From contig CADAZC010000016.1 of the NCBI GenBank assembly GCA_902792295.1, positions 1 through 52,081 on the forward strand: 52,081 bases of DNA. The letters run 5' to 3'. A model generated the notes under the pieces. It had not been told where the DNA came from. It saw only the letters and a list, made by a program, of their open reading frames with translations, and did not search any database. Source of the stretch: an uncultured Eubacteriales bacterium (GTDB lineage Bacteria; Bacillota; Clostridia; Christensenellales; CAG-138). Positions within the stretch are counted from its first letter, which is position 1. Each line of letters starts with the position of its first letter. A program made the translations under genes and the position numbers. Below are positions 36,057 to 45,698 of the stretch, piece by piece.

Positions 36057-36073
36057 TATAACTGTGGTATAAC
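36046..36073 (+). promoter_or_regulatory. promoter of the SpoIID-dockerin gene
   Basis: TTGTTT (36046-36051), 16 nt, TATAAC (36068-36073) preceded by TGTGG. The -35 box is within the terminator arm. AAGGAGG at 36091-36097 then leads to GTG 36106. Confidence 0.5.
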
Positions 36074-36105
36074 GTGTTTAAGAAACCGGAAAGGAGGACG
36101 CGTCC

Positions 36106-38007
36106 GTGAAACGGCTGGCTTGTCTGCTGCTTTGTCTGCTTCTGCTGCCGATCGCCGTCGCACCCGCTGCGGCGGAGGAGACCGAACAGGCCGTGCGCGT
36201 GCTCCTGTCCACCGGCGAGGCGGACACGCTTTCCGTCAAGCTCTCCGGCAAGTATTCCGTGGACGGCAAGGCGGTCAGCGGCGGAACGATCACGGCGAAG
36301 CTCGCGGACGGCAAGATTACGGTGTCGCATTCGACGGCGGGCGTGCTGCAGAAATCGAGCGGTTCCGTGCGGCTCGCGCGCGTCGGAACGCGCGCGTCCA
36401 CGACGCTGACGTTCAACAACGCCAAGCACGGTACGCGCGTCTATTACGGCGATTTCGTCTTTTATAACGACGGCGGCACGCTGCGGCTGATCAATTACGT
36501 GGGGATGCATCATTATCTCTACGGCGTGGTCAGCGGCGAGATGTCCGATTCGTCGAAGCCGGACGTATTGAAGACCGAAACGATCTGTGCGAAGGGCTTT
36601 GCGCTTGCCGAGATCGAGGCAAGAAAAAACAAGTATTTCGACGTGTACGACACCACGACCTCGCAGCTCTATTACGGCTATGTCGCGGGCGACAAAAACA
36701 CGATCGCGGCGGTCGACGCCGTCTGGAAGCAGACGCTCAGATACAACGGCAAAACGGTAAAAACGTATTACAGCACCGCAAACGGCGGACAGGCGATCAC
36801 GCCGCGCATCAAATGGGGCGGCACGGCGAACGCCGGCGCGTACTGGTTCGGCTACGATCCGTTCGATCTCGCGGGGTCGACCAAGAACGTCGCGCTTACG
36901 ATCGACGGCACGGCGCCGAAAAGCATGAACGCTTCGCTGTACGCATTCCTGCTCGAAAAGACCGGCGCGAAGGAAATCGTTTCGGTCGACACGCTCGTCG
37001 GCGTGTACGATCCGAAGAATCCGACCGGCACGGCGCGGTACCCGAATGTGCTTGCGCCGCAGAAGCGGTACGACTGGACACTGACGGTCAAGGACGACGC
37101 GGGCAAGCAAAAACAGGTTTCGTTTTCCTGCACGCCCGCCGAGGTCAAAGCCGCCGCTGCATCGGGCGCAGCCGGCACGGTCTGTTTCGCGGTGCATACC
37201 GCAAAGAACGAATGGAAGCTCGTGTGGGGCGTTTCGAGCGGACACCGCGCTGGTCTTTCGCACCGCGGCGCGGGACAGATGGTGAAAAAGGGCTATTCCT
37301 ATGTGGATGTGCTGAAGTTCTATTACCGCGGGGCGACGCTGTTTGACGAAAACGGAAAGGCGATCGAATCGACCGCAGCGTTCGACTTTACCTATGACGA
37401 CGGCACAATGCCGTTTACCACGGCGGTTCCGACCGCAACGCCGACTGCAGCGCCTTCGGAAACGCCGACGGTCGAACCGAGCGAGACGCCTTCGGAGACG
37501 CCGACGATCGAACCGAGCGATACACCTTCTCCGACGCCTGCGGAGACGCCGACGATCGAACCGAGCGAGACGCCTTCGGAAACACCGACGGTCGAACCGA
37601 GCGATACACCTTCTCCGACGCCTGCGGAGACGCCGACGGCAACGGCAACGGCAGCGCCTACGCCTTCGGCAACGGTCAAGCCGACCGCAACGCCGAAGCC
37701 GACCGCAACGCCGAAACTGACCGCAACGCCGAAACCGACCGCAACGCCGAAACCGACCGCAACGCCGAAGCCGACCGCAACACCGAAGCCGACAGCGACG
37801 CCGAAGCCGTCCCCGTATGCGCTGCGCGGCGACGCAGACGGCTCAGGAACGGTCACGGAGGCGGACGCCGTGCTGGTTCTGCGGCATGTTGTGTCGCTGG
37901 TATCTCTGAGCGGCGATGCGCTGCTTGCCGCAGACTTTACGGGCGACGGAACGGTTGACGCCGCGGACGCCGCGGCGATCCTGCGGTATGTGATGGGACT
38001 GAAATAA
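36106..38007 (+). CDS. secreted SpoIID/LytB-like protein with C-terminal dockerin
   Basis: A 633-residue exported protein starting at GTG, nine bases after AAGGAGG. Signal peptide: residues 1-24, ending near AAAEE. The SpoIID/LytB domain spans about residues 30-420, with YLYGVVSGEM (Glu145 at the expected catalytic place), TTSQLYYGY and VKTYYSTANGG. SpoIID is a lytic transglycosylase acting on peptidoglycan. A Thr-Pro-rich linker with 28- and 6-residue repeats fills about 440-570. The last ~60 residues form a type I dockerin with two calcium-binding halves, DADGSGTVTEAD and DFTGDGTVDAAD, each followed by an LR(H/Y)V helix. A dockerin implies docking to a cohesin on another protein. No sporulation genes are nearby. 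Confidence 0.87.
   Translation: MKRLACLLLCLLLLPIAVAPAAAEETEQAVRVLLSTGEADTLSVKLSGKYSVDGKAVSGGTITAKLADGKITVSHSTAGVLQKSSGSVRLARVGTRASTTLTFNNAKHGTRVYYGDFVFYNDGGTLRLINYVGMHHYLYGVVSGEMSDSSKPDVLKTETICAKGFALAEIEARKNKYFDVYDTTTSQLYYGYVAGDKNTIAAVDAVWKQTLRYNGKTVKTYYSTANGGQAITPRIKWGGTANAGAYWFGYDPFDLAGSTKNVALTIDGTAPKSMNASLYAFLLEKTGAKEIVSVDTLVGVYDPKNPTGTARYPNVLAPQKRYDWTLTVKDDAGKQKQVSFSCTPAEVKAAAASGAAGTVCFAVHTAKNEWKLVWGVSSGHRAGLSHRGAGQMVKKGYSYVDVLKFYYRGATLFDENGKAIESTAAFDFTYDDGTMPFTTAVPTATPTAAPSETPTVEPSETPSETPTIEPSDTPSPTPAETPTIEPSETPSETPTVEPSDTPSPTPAETPTATATAAPTPSATVKPTATPKPTATPKLTATPKPTATPKPTATPKPTATPKPTATPKPSPYALRGDADGSGTVTEADAVLVLRHVVSLVSLSGDALLAADFTGDGTVDAADAAAILRYVMGLK
37465..37637 (+). repeat. 84-nt coding repeats in the SpoIID linker
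   Basis: Imperfect tandem copies with a period of 84 nt (28 residues), built from TVEPSETPSETPTIEPSDTP-like units; bases from 37511 recur from 37595. Part of the Pro-Thr-Ser-Glu linker. Confidence 0.75.
37680..37811 (+). repeat. 18-nt coding repeats (PTATPK) in the SpoIID linker
   Basis: About seven tandem copies of an 18-nt unit encoding PTATPK, with small changes. It is the last part of the linker before the dockerin. Confidence 0.85.
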
Positions 38008-38018
38008 AACCGAAAACG

Positions 38019-38047
38019 AAAAGGCGAACGATCCCGCTCGCCTTTTT
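38019..38047 (+). terminator. intrinsic terminator after the SpoIID-dockerin gene
   Basis: AAAAGGCGA pairs with TCGCCTTTT across an 11-nt loop, and the T-run forms the end of the stem. Confidence 0.8.
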
Positions 38048-38059
38048 ATTTGTTTCCGC

Positions 38060-38088
38060 TTGCAATCGAAAGAAAAGCGGTGTATAAT
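38060..38088 (+). promoter_or_regulatory. promoter of the bipA operon
   Basis: TTGCAA (38060-38065), 17 nt, TATAAT (38083-38088). The ATG at 38145 follows an AGAGGAAG ribosome site, giving a leader of about 50 nt. Confidence 0.68.
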
Positions 38089-38144
38089 ATCTTGTTTCGA
38101 TTTTTGGAAAAACAGACAGAATCCGAGGGAAAGAGGAAGATTTT

Positions 38145-39965
38145 ATGAATATTCGCAATGTTGCGATCATCGCGCATGTCGACCACGGCAAGACGACGCT
38201 GGTCGATCAGCTTCTGAAGGACGCGGGCGCGCTGCGGCGCAGCGAACAGGGAACCGAACGCATTATGGACAGCGGCGACCTCGAACGCGAGCGCGGCATC
38301 ACGATCCTGTCCAAAAATACCGCGGTCACCTACGGCGATACGCGCATCAATATTGTCGACACGCCGGGCCACGCGGACTTCGGCGGCGAGGTCGAGCGAA
38401 TCCTGCAGATGGTCGACGGCGTTCTGCTGCTGATCGACGCATTCGAGGGCTGCATGCCGCAGACGCGGTTCGTCCTCCGCAAGGCGCTGGAGCTCAACAA
38501 AAAGGCGGTCGTCGTGGTGAACAAGGTCGACCGTCCCGAAGCGCGTCCCTATGAGGTCGTGGACGAGGCGCTGGAGCTGTTCATCGAGCTCGGCGCAACG
38601 GAAGAGCAGCTTGATTTTCCGATCGTGTACGCCTCCGCGCGCAACAACATGTCGGGCTACGAGCCGGATCAGATGGAGAACAACATGCAGGCGGTCTTCG
38701 ATACGATCCTCAAGGAGATCCCGTCGCCTGCGACGGATACCGACGCGCCGCTGCAGATCCTGTTCTCGACGATCGATTACGACGACTACGTGGGCAAGAT
38801 CGGCATCGGGCGCATCGAGCGCGGCGTGGCGAAGCGCGGACAGACCATTACGCTGTGCGGCGGACAGGAAAACCGTCGCCGCGACACGAAGATCACGCGG
38901 CTGTATAATTTTGATGGCTTGCAGCGCGTCGAAGTCGAGGAAGCATACGCGGGCGATATCGTCTGCGTCGCGGGCGTGGAAGACCTGAACGTGGGCGAGA
39001 CCGCGTGCGATCCGAGCTGCGTCGAGCCGATGCCGTTCGTGAAGATCGACGAGCCGACCGTCTCCATGATGTTCCTGGTCAACGACAGTCCGTTTGCGGG
39101 CAAGGAAGGCAAGTATGTGACCAGCCGCAACCTCCGCGATCGCCTGTTCAACGAGGTCAAGACGAACGTGTCGATGCGCGTCGAGGAGACCGAATCGACC
39201 GATACGTTCCGCGTCAGCGGCCGCGGCGAGCTGCATCTCTCGATCCTGATCGAGCAGATGCGCCGTCAGGGCTATGAGTTCGCGGTGTCGCGTCCGAAGG
39301 TCATCCTGCACAAGGATGAAAACGGCGTCGTGACCGAGCCGATCGAGGAGCTGACCATCGACGTGCCGCAGGAATACGTGGGCGCTGTCATGGAAAAGCT
39401 CGGCATGCGCAAGGCGGAAATGACCGACATGACGACGCTCGGCGACACGGGTACGCGACTGAAGTTTCTGATCCCGGCGCGCGGACTGATGGGCTACCGT
39501 TCGGAGCTCATGACCGACACGCGCGGCAACGGCGTCATGAACCATATCTTCTACGGCTATGAGCCATATAAGGGCGATATTGCCGAGCGCAAGACGGGGA
39601 GCCTGGTCGCGCACGAAACGGGCGATTCCTGCTCCTACGGGCTGTTCTATGCGCAGGACCGCGGCAGAATGTTCATCGGACCGGGCGTTCCGGTTTACGA
39701 GGGCGAGATCGTCGGCGAGTGCGCGCGTGCGGACGACATCGTGGTCAACGTCTGCAAGAAAAAGCACGTTACCAACATGCGTGCGGCGGGCAGCGACGAA
39801 GCGCTGCGCCTGACGCCGCCCACGCTGTTCACGCTCGAGCAGTGCCTCGAGTTCATCGCGGACGACGAGCTTGTCGAGATCACGCCGAAGAGCATCCGCA
39901 TGCGCAAGCGCATCCTCAGTAAGGAACAGCGCATGAAGCTTGCGGCGCGCATGATGAAGGAGTAA
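38145..39965 (+). CDS. bipA: ribosome-associated GTPase BipA/TypA
   Basis: A 606-residue translational GTPase of the EF-G type used in ribosome assembly and stress adaptation. The G domain starts with AHVDHGKTT (G1), DTPGHADFGGE (G3) and NKVDR (G4), then a beta-barrel domain II, EF-G-like domains III and V (with GRGELHLS) and a BipA-specific C-terminus rich in basic residues. Length is normal for the family. The gene leads an operon with a GNAT acetyltransferase, an EamA transporter and an acyltransferase-like protein. Confidence 0.95.
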   Translation: MNIRNVAIIAHVDHGKTTLVDQLLKDAGALRRSEQGTERIMDSGDLERERGITILSKNTAVTYGDTRINIVDTPGHADFGGEVERILQMVDGVLLLIDAFEGCMPQTRFVLRKALELNKKAVVVVNKVDRPEARPYEVVDEALELFIELGATEEQLDFPIVYASARNNMSGYEPDQMENNMQAVFDTILKEIPSPATDTDAPLQILFSTIDYDDYVGKIGIGRIERGVAKRGQTITLCGGQENRRRDTKITRLYNFDGLQRVEVEEAYAGDIVCVAGVEDLNVGETACDPSCVEPMPFVKIDEPTVSMMFLVNDSPFAGKEGKYVTSRNLRDRLFNEVKTNVSMRVEETESTDTFRVSGRGELHLSILIEQMRRQGYEFAVSRPKVILHKDENGVVTEPIEELTIDVPQEYVGAVMEKLGMRKAEMTDMTTLGDTGTRLKFLIPARGLMGYRSELMTDTRGNGVMNHIFYGYEPYKGDIAERKTGSLVAHETGDSCSYGLFYAQDRGRMFIGPGVPVYEGEIVGECARADDIVVNVCKKKHVTNMRAAGSDEALRLTPPTLFTLEQCLEFIADDELVEITPKSIRMRKRILSKEQRMKLAARMMKE

Positions 39966-39967
39966 GC

Positions 39968-40438
39968 ATGATCCGCAGAGCCGAAGAAAAGGACGCGCCG
40001 CGCATCTCCGCACTCTTGCGGCAGGTGCTGGAAGTGCACGCCGCCGTGCGTCCCGATATGTACCGAAGCGGTACGCAGAAGTATTCCGAGGCGGGCGTTC
40101 TGGACCTTCTGAAGGATCCGGACTGCGTTCTGTTTGTGGAAACGGACGAAACCGACCGTGCCGTAGGGTATGCGATCTGCTTTCGGAAAACGGTGGAGGA
40201 CGACGGACCGATCGTCGGGCGCAGAGAACTGTATATCGACGATCTGTGCGTGGACGAAGCCGAACGCCGGACCGGCGTGGGACAGCGGCTCTTCCGTCAT
40301 GTGAAGGCGTATGCTGAGGAAAACGGCTTCGACTGGATCACGCTGAACGTATGGAACGACAACGCCGGCGCGCTTGCGTTTTACCGGCAGATGGGACTGA
40401 AAGAGCGAAGGACCATTCTCGAATACAAGATCGACTGA
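39968..40438 (+). CDS. GNAT-family N-acetyltransferase
   Basis: A 156-residue single-domain acetyltransferase using acetyl-CoA. Motif A reads LCVDEAERRTGVGQRLFRHV (about residues 95-114), including the pantetheine-binding R-x-x-G-V/I-G-x-R-L core. A conserved NVWNDNAGALAFYRQMGL ends the fold. The substrate, whether a protein N-terminus, an amine or an antibiotic-like molecule, cannot be told. It starts two bases after bipA, whose last codons supply AAGGAG, and ends one base before the transporter gene. Confidence 0.88.
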   Translation: MIRRAEEKDAPRISALLRQVLEVHAAVRPDMYRSGTQKYSEAGVLDLLKDPDCVLFVETDETDRAVGYAICFRKTVEDDGPIVGRRELYIDDLCVDEAERRTGVGQRLFRHVKAYAEENGFDWITLNVWNDNAGALAFYRQMGLKERRTILEYKID

Positions 40439-40439
40439 C

Positions 40440-41393
40440 ATGAAGAAAAAAGAGATCACGCTCTTTCTGGCGGCGGTTATCAGCCATATCTTCTGGGGGT
40501 TCAGCTTCCTCGCTACGAAATCGGCGCTCGGCGTTGCGGATATGTATCTGCTTTTAAGCCACCGGTTTCTGATCGCGTTTGCCGTCATGAATCTGCTGCT
40601 GCTTTTCCGCGTCGTGAAGATCAACTTCCGCGGAAAGGGGAAGCGCATCTTCTGGCCGCTTTTCATGGGGCTCATGGAGCCGGTGATCTACTTTATCGGC
40701 GAGGAGCTCGGCGTGATCCATTCGACGACGATCTTTTCGGGCGTGATGATCGCGGTGATCCCGATCGTTTCGATCTTTGCGGCGATCCCGTTTCTGCACG
40801 AAAAGCCGACGGTCGGACAGGTACTGTTCAGCTTTCTTTCGGTCGGCGGCGTGATCGGCATCGGAATGCTGACCCGTTCGAGCGGCGCGCTTGACTGGAT
40901 CGGCGTGGTCGGTCTGATCGTCGCGGTGGTCTCCGCCGCGGCGTACGGGATCCTGGACCGCGGGCTGTCCGCCGAGTTCACGGCGTTTGAACGCACGTAT
41001 CTGATGATCGGCATGGGCGCGGCGTGCTTTACGCCGATCGCGCTCGTACGGACCCGCTTCAGCCCCGCGGCGTTCTTTGCGCCGCTTGCGGACATGAAGT
41101 TTCTGCTGCCGGTGCTGTTTTTATCGGTGTGCTGTTCGGTCGTAAGCTATTTCCTGCTGTCCTATATGGCGACGTATATGACGGTAACGCGCTCGACCGT
41201 TTACGCGAACCTGACGACCGCGGTTTCCGTGATCGCGGGGGCGCTGATCTTAAAGGAGCCGTTCACATGGCTTTCCGCGGTGTTCTGCGTGGTGATCCTC
41301 GTCGGGATCTACGGTGTGCAGCGGTTTGCGAGAAAGCAAGAACCGGAAACGATACAAAATCCAATTCAATCGACAGAGGGAGAACAACAGTGA
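40440..41393 (+). CDS. EamA-family (DMT) transporter
   Basis: A 317-residue membrane protein with ten predicted helices in two EamA repeats; the first begins with ISHIFWGFSFLATKSAL and the second with GVVGLIVAVVSAAAYG. The family exports small molecules such as amino acids or nucleosides; the substrate here is unknown. It overlaps the next gene by four bases (GTGA). A charged tail of about 25 residues follows the last helix. Confidence 0.88.
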   Translation: MKKKEITLFLAAVISHIFWGFSFLATKSALGVADMYLLLSHRFLIAFAVMNLLLLFRVVKINFRGKGKRIFWPLFMGLMEPVIYFIGEELGVIHSTTIFSGVMIAVIPIVSIFAAIPFLHEKPTVGQVLFSFLSVGGVIGIGMLTRSSGALDWIGVVGLIVAVVSAAAYGILDRGLSAEFTAFERTYLMIGMGAACFTPIALVRTRFSPAAFFAPLADMKFLLPVLFLSVCCSVVSYFLLSYMATYMTVTRSTVYANLTTAVSVIAGALILKEPFTWLSAVFCVVILVGIYGVQRFARKQEPETIQNPIQSTEGEQQ

Positions 41394-42277
41394 GAAAAGA
41401 CGGAAGACGTGTCAAGACCGCGCAGCCGATGTATCAGGTTGCGGCGCATATCATGGACCAGCGCTGCGACTCAATGAACATGATGGAGATCGACGTACCG
41501 CTTGAGCCGATGCAGGCGTATCTGAACAGAAAGCGCGCCGAGGGCAAGGAGTATTCGCATCTCGGACTGGTGCTTGCGGCATACGTCCGCACGGTTGCGG
41601 AGTACCCGATCATCAACCGCTTCGTCGTGAACAAGACGATCTACGCGCGCAACGAGATTGCGGTCGGCATGGTGGTCTTAAAGCCCGGCGAGACCGAAGG
41701 TACGATGAACAAGATGCATTTTGAGCCGGAGTTTACGATCGACGACGTGCACAAAACGCTCGACAAATACGTCGCGGAAAACCGCGCCTCGGGCGACACC
41801 AACTCGACCGACGACCTCATTCGCAAGCTCCTGAAGGTGCCGGGGCTGTGCCGCTTCGGCGTGTGCGTGTTCAAGGCGATGGACAAGTTCGGTCTGCTGC
41901 CGAAGAGCATCATTGACGCGAGCCCGTTCCATTGCTCGCTGACGATCACGAACCTTGCGAGCATCCGCACCAACGCGATCTATCACCATGTCTACAACTT
42001 CGGTACGACGACGATGATCATGGCGATGGGCATCCCGCACGAAGTGCCGCAGCGCAGAAAAGGCGAGATCGTATTTGAAAAGTGCATTCCGATCGGCATT
42101 GTCATGGACGAGCGCGTCTGCTCCGGTTCGCAGTACGTTGTGGCAAGCCGCAAGCTGTTCAACTATCTCAAGCATCCCGAGCTTCTGGAAGTTCCGCCCG
42201 AAACCCGCCTTCCGGCGGGCTTTTTTCATGCCCCGAAAACGGGCGGCAAAGGGCGGTTCTGTATGCAAAATATATGA
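41390..42277 (+). CDS. 2-oxoacid dehydrogenase acyltransferase-fold protein lacking the active-site motif
   Basis: A 295-residue protein resembling the catalytic domain of E2 acyltransferases/CAT, with no lipoyl or E1-binding domain. The family signature D-H-R-x-x-D-G near the C-terminus reads DERVCSG at residues 240-246, so the catalytic His is Glu241 and the following Asp is Ser245. It is therefore probably not an acyltransferase in the usual sense; it may be a scaffold or use other residues. GTG 41390 is preceded by AGAGGGAG and overlaps the EamA stop. An intrinsic terminator lies inside the last 25 codons, and the tail after LEVPPE looks unrelated to the fold, so the original stop may have been lost. 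Confidence 0.7.
   Translation: MRKDGRRVKTAQPMYQVAAHIMDQRCDSMNMMEIDVPLEPMQAYLNRKRAEGKEYSHLGLVLAAYVRTVAEYPIINRFVVNKTIYARNEIAVGMVVLKPGETEGTMNKMHFEPEFTIDDVHKTLDKYVAENRASGDTNSTDDLIRKLLKVPGLCRFGVCVFKAMDKFGLLPKSIIDASPFHCSLTITNLASIRTNAIYHHVYNFGTTTMIMAMGIPHEVPQRRKGEIVFEKCIPIGIVMDERVCSGSQYVVASRKLFNYLKHPELLEVPPETRLPAGFFHAPKTGGKGRFCMQNI
42204..42226 (+). terminator. intrinsic terminator located inside the coding region
   Basis: CCCGCC (42204-42209) pairs with GGCGGG (42214-42219) around TTCC and is followed by C and six T (42221-42226). It lies about 50 bases upstream of the TGA at 42275-42277. Confidence 0.8.
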
Positions 42278-42306
42278 AAAGAATTGCTATTTCTTCTATA
42301 TTGATA

Positions 42307-42335
42307 TTTACAAAAAAAGGCGGATGTGCTATACT
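42307..42335 (+). promoter_or_regulatory. promoter of recF-remB-gyrB-gyrA
   Basis: TTTACA (42307-42312), 17 nt, TATACT (42330-42335). A GAGGAG ribosome site precedes ATG 42366. Confidence 0.6.
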
Positions 42336-42365
42336 CATATGGTAAATTACGAGGAGAATGTGCCC

Positions 42366-43460
42366 ATGCGGATCAAGGGACTGGAACTGCATAGATTCCG
42401 GAATTATACGGACCTTACCCTGTACCCGGAACCGGGACTCAACATCCTTTCGGGGCTGAACGCCGAGGGGAAGACCAACGTGCTCGAATCGATCTTTCTG
42501 TGCGCGCTGGGCAGGAGTCACCGCACCCCGCACGACGCCGAGCTGCTGATGGACGGGCAGCTTGACGGCAGCGTGGCGCTTGCGCTCGAAACGCGCGGCG
42601 GCTCGCGCTCGATCCGCATTGAGCTCATCCGCGGCGAACGCAAGCGCGTGTATCTCGACGAGGCGCCGCTGAACCGTTCGGGCGAGCTGATGGGCTGTCT
42701 GAACGTCGTGATGTTCTCGCCGGAGGACCTGCAGCTTGTGAAGGACGGACCGCAGGAACGGCGGCGGTTTCTCGATATGGAACTGAGCCAGTTGAAGCCC
42801 GCGTACTACTATGCTCTGCAGCAGTACAATCAGGCGCTGAAAAGCCGCAACCTGCTCCTGAAGGAAGAAACCGTGCCGTACGACATGATCGAGCTTTGGG
42901 ACGAGCAGTTAAGTAAGCTCGGCGCGACGATCATGCAGGCAAGGGCGTCGTTCATCGAGGAACTTTCCCAAAACGCGCACACGCTCCATGCGAAGATGAG
43001 CGGCACGAAGGAGCTTTTGGAAACGGTCTATCAGCCGACGGTGCCGGTGCAGGATTTCGACGATCTGCGCGAGACGCTGACCGAACAGCTTGCGGACCGG
43101 CTGGAGCGCGACATTTACCGCGGATTCACCTCGGTCGGACCGCACAGGGACGATCTGCTGCTCCTTCTGAACGGGCGCGATCTGCGCGTGTACGGTTCGC
43201 AGGGACAGCAGCGGACCGCGGCGCTGTCTTTGAAACTGTCCGAGATCGACCTTGTCCGCAGAGTGCGCGGCGAACGTCCGGTGCTTTTGCTGGACGACGT
43301 GTTTTCGGAGCTCGACGCCGAACGACAGTCGCGGCTTCTGGAGGTCGTTTCGGAGTGCCAGACGTTCGTGACCTGTACGCACCTCGAGGAGTTTGTGAAA
43401 GCCGGCGCGGTGAGTATGCAGGTATACCGCGTTTCGAACGGAAGGGTGGTGGAGGAATAA
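42366..43460 (+). CDS. recF: DNA replication/repair protein RecF
   Basis: A 364-residue SMC-like ATPase that loads RecA at gapped DNA. Walker A is GLNAEGKTNVLE near residue 28, a signature-type stretch reads FSPEDLQLVKDGPQERRRFLD, the C-terminal GSQGQQRTAALSLKLSE follows, and Walker B is VLLLDDVFSELDAERQSRLLE. ATG 42366 gives the family's normal length; the longer open frame upstream overlaps the preceding gene. It overlaps remB by one base (TAATG). The order recF-remB-gyrB-gyrA is as near oriC of Bacillota, but dnaA and dnaN are not upstream here. Confidence 0.94.
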   Translation: MRIKGLELHRFRNYTDLTLYPEPGLNILSGLNAEGKTNVLESIFLCALGRSHRTPHDAELLMDGQLDGSVALALETRGGSRSIRIELIRGERKRVYLDEAPLNRSGELMGCLNVVMFSPEDLQLVKDGPQERRRFLDMELSQLKPAYYYALQQYNQALKSRNLLLKEETVPYDMIELWDEQLSKLGATIMQARASFIEELSQNAHTLHAKMSGTKELLETVYQPTVPVQDFDDLRETLTEQLADRLERDIYRGFTSVGPHRDDLLLLLNGRDLRVYGSQGQQRTAALSLKLSEIDLVRRVRGERPVLLLDDVFSELDAERQSRLLEVVSECQTFVTCTHLEEFVKAGAVSMQVYRVSNGRVVEE

Positions 43461-43720
43461 TGCTTCTGCACATCGGAGAAAACCGCTTTGTGCCGACGGC
43501 GGACGTGATCGCGATCCAGCCGGCGGAACGGGCTTCGGCGGAGACGGAACGCATCATCCGCGACTGCGTGGAGGCGGGGCATTACTACCCGTCCTACGGT
43601 CGCCCGAAGGCGTACGTGATCTGCTCGCGAAACGGAACGACCTACGTTTATGCCGCCGCAACGGCGGTGCAGACGCTCAAGGAACGGCTCGGCGAAAGCA
43701 ACAAAACTGATTTATCATAG
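43460..43720 (+). CDS. remB: RemB/YaaB, DUF370 regulator family
   Basis: An 86-residue small protein of the extracellular-matrix regulator (RemA/RemB, DUF370) family. The start MLLHIGENRFVPTADVIAI and the later PKAYVICSRNGTTYVYA are characteristic. In Bacillus subtilis yaaB (remB) lies between recF and gyrB and affects matrix gene expression, and the same place here supports the call. The A of its ATG is the last base of the recF stop, with GGAGG upstream. A C-terminal extension (AATAVQTLKERLGESNKTDLS) is amphipathic. Confidence 0.85.
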   Translation: MLLHIGENRFVPTADVIAIQPAERASAETERIIRDCVEAGHYYPSYGRPKAYVICSRNGTTYVYAAATAVQTLKERLGESNKTDLS

Positions 43721-43730
43721 GAGAATGTGA

Positions 43731-45686
<1,956 letters not shown>

Positions 45687-45698
45687 TGAGGTAAGCAT

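Noticed and set aside
37465-37811. Regular short repeats resembling a CRISPR or satellite array
   Set aside because: The repeats are in frame, lack unique spacers and encode a Thr-Pro linker between two protein domains.
36106-38007. SpoIID-like gene as evidence of a sporulation locus
   Set aside because: No spoIIQ, spoIIID, sigma factor or other spore gene is nearby, and the dockerin fusion is unlike true SpoIID.
42278-42365. Origin of replication upstream of recF
   Set aside because: No DnaA-box cluster or long AT-rich unwinding region is visible, and dnaA is absent.
42075-42365. N-terminal extension of RecF by about 97 codons
   Set aside because: It overlaps the preceding gene and its terminator; ATG 42366 has a ribosome site and gives the normal RecF length.
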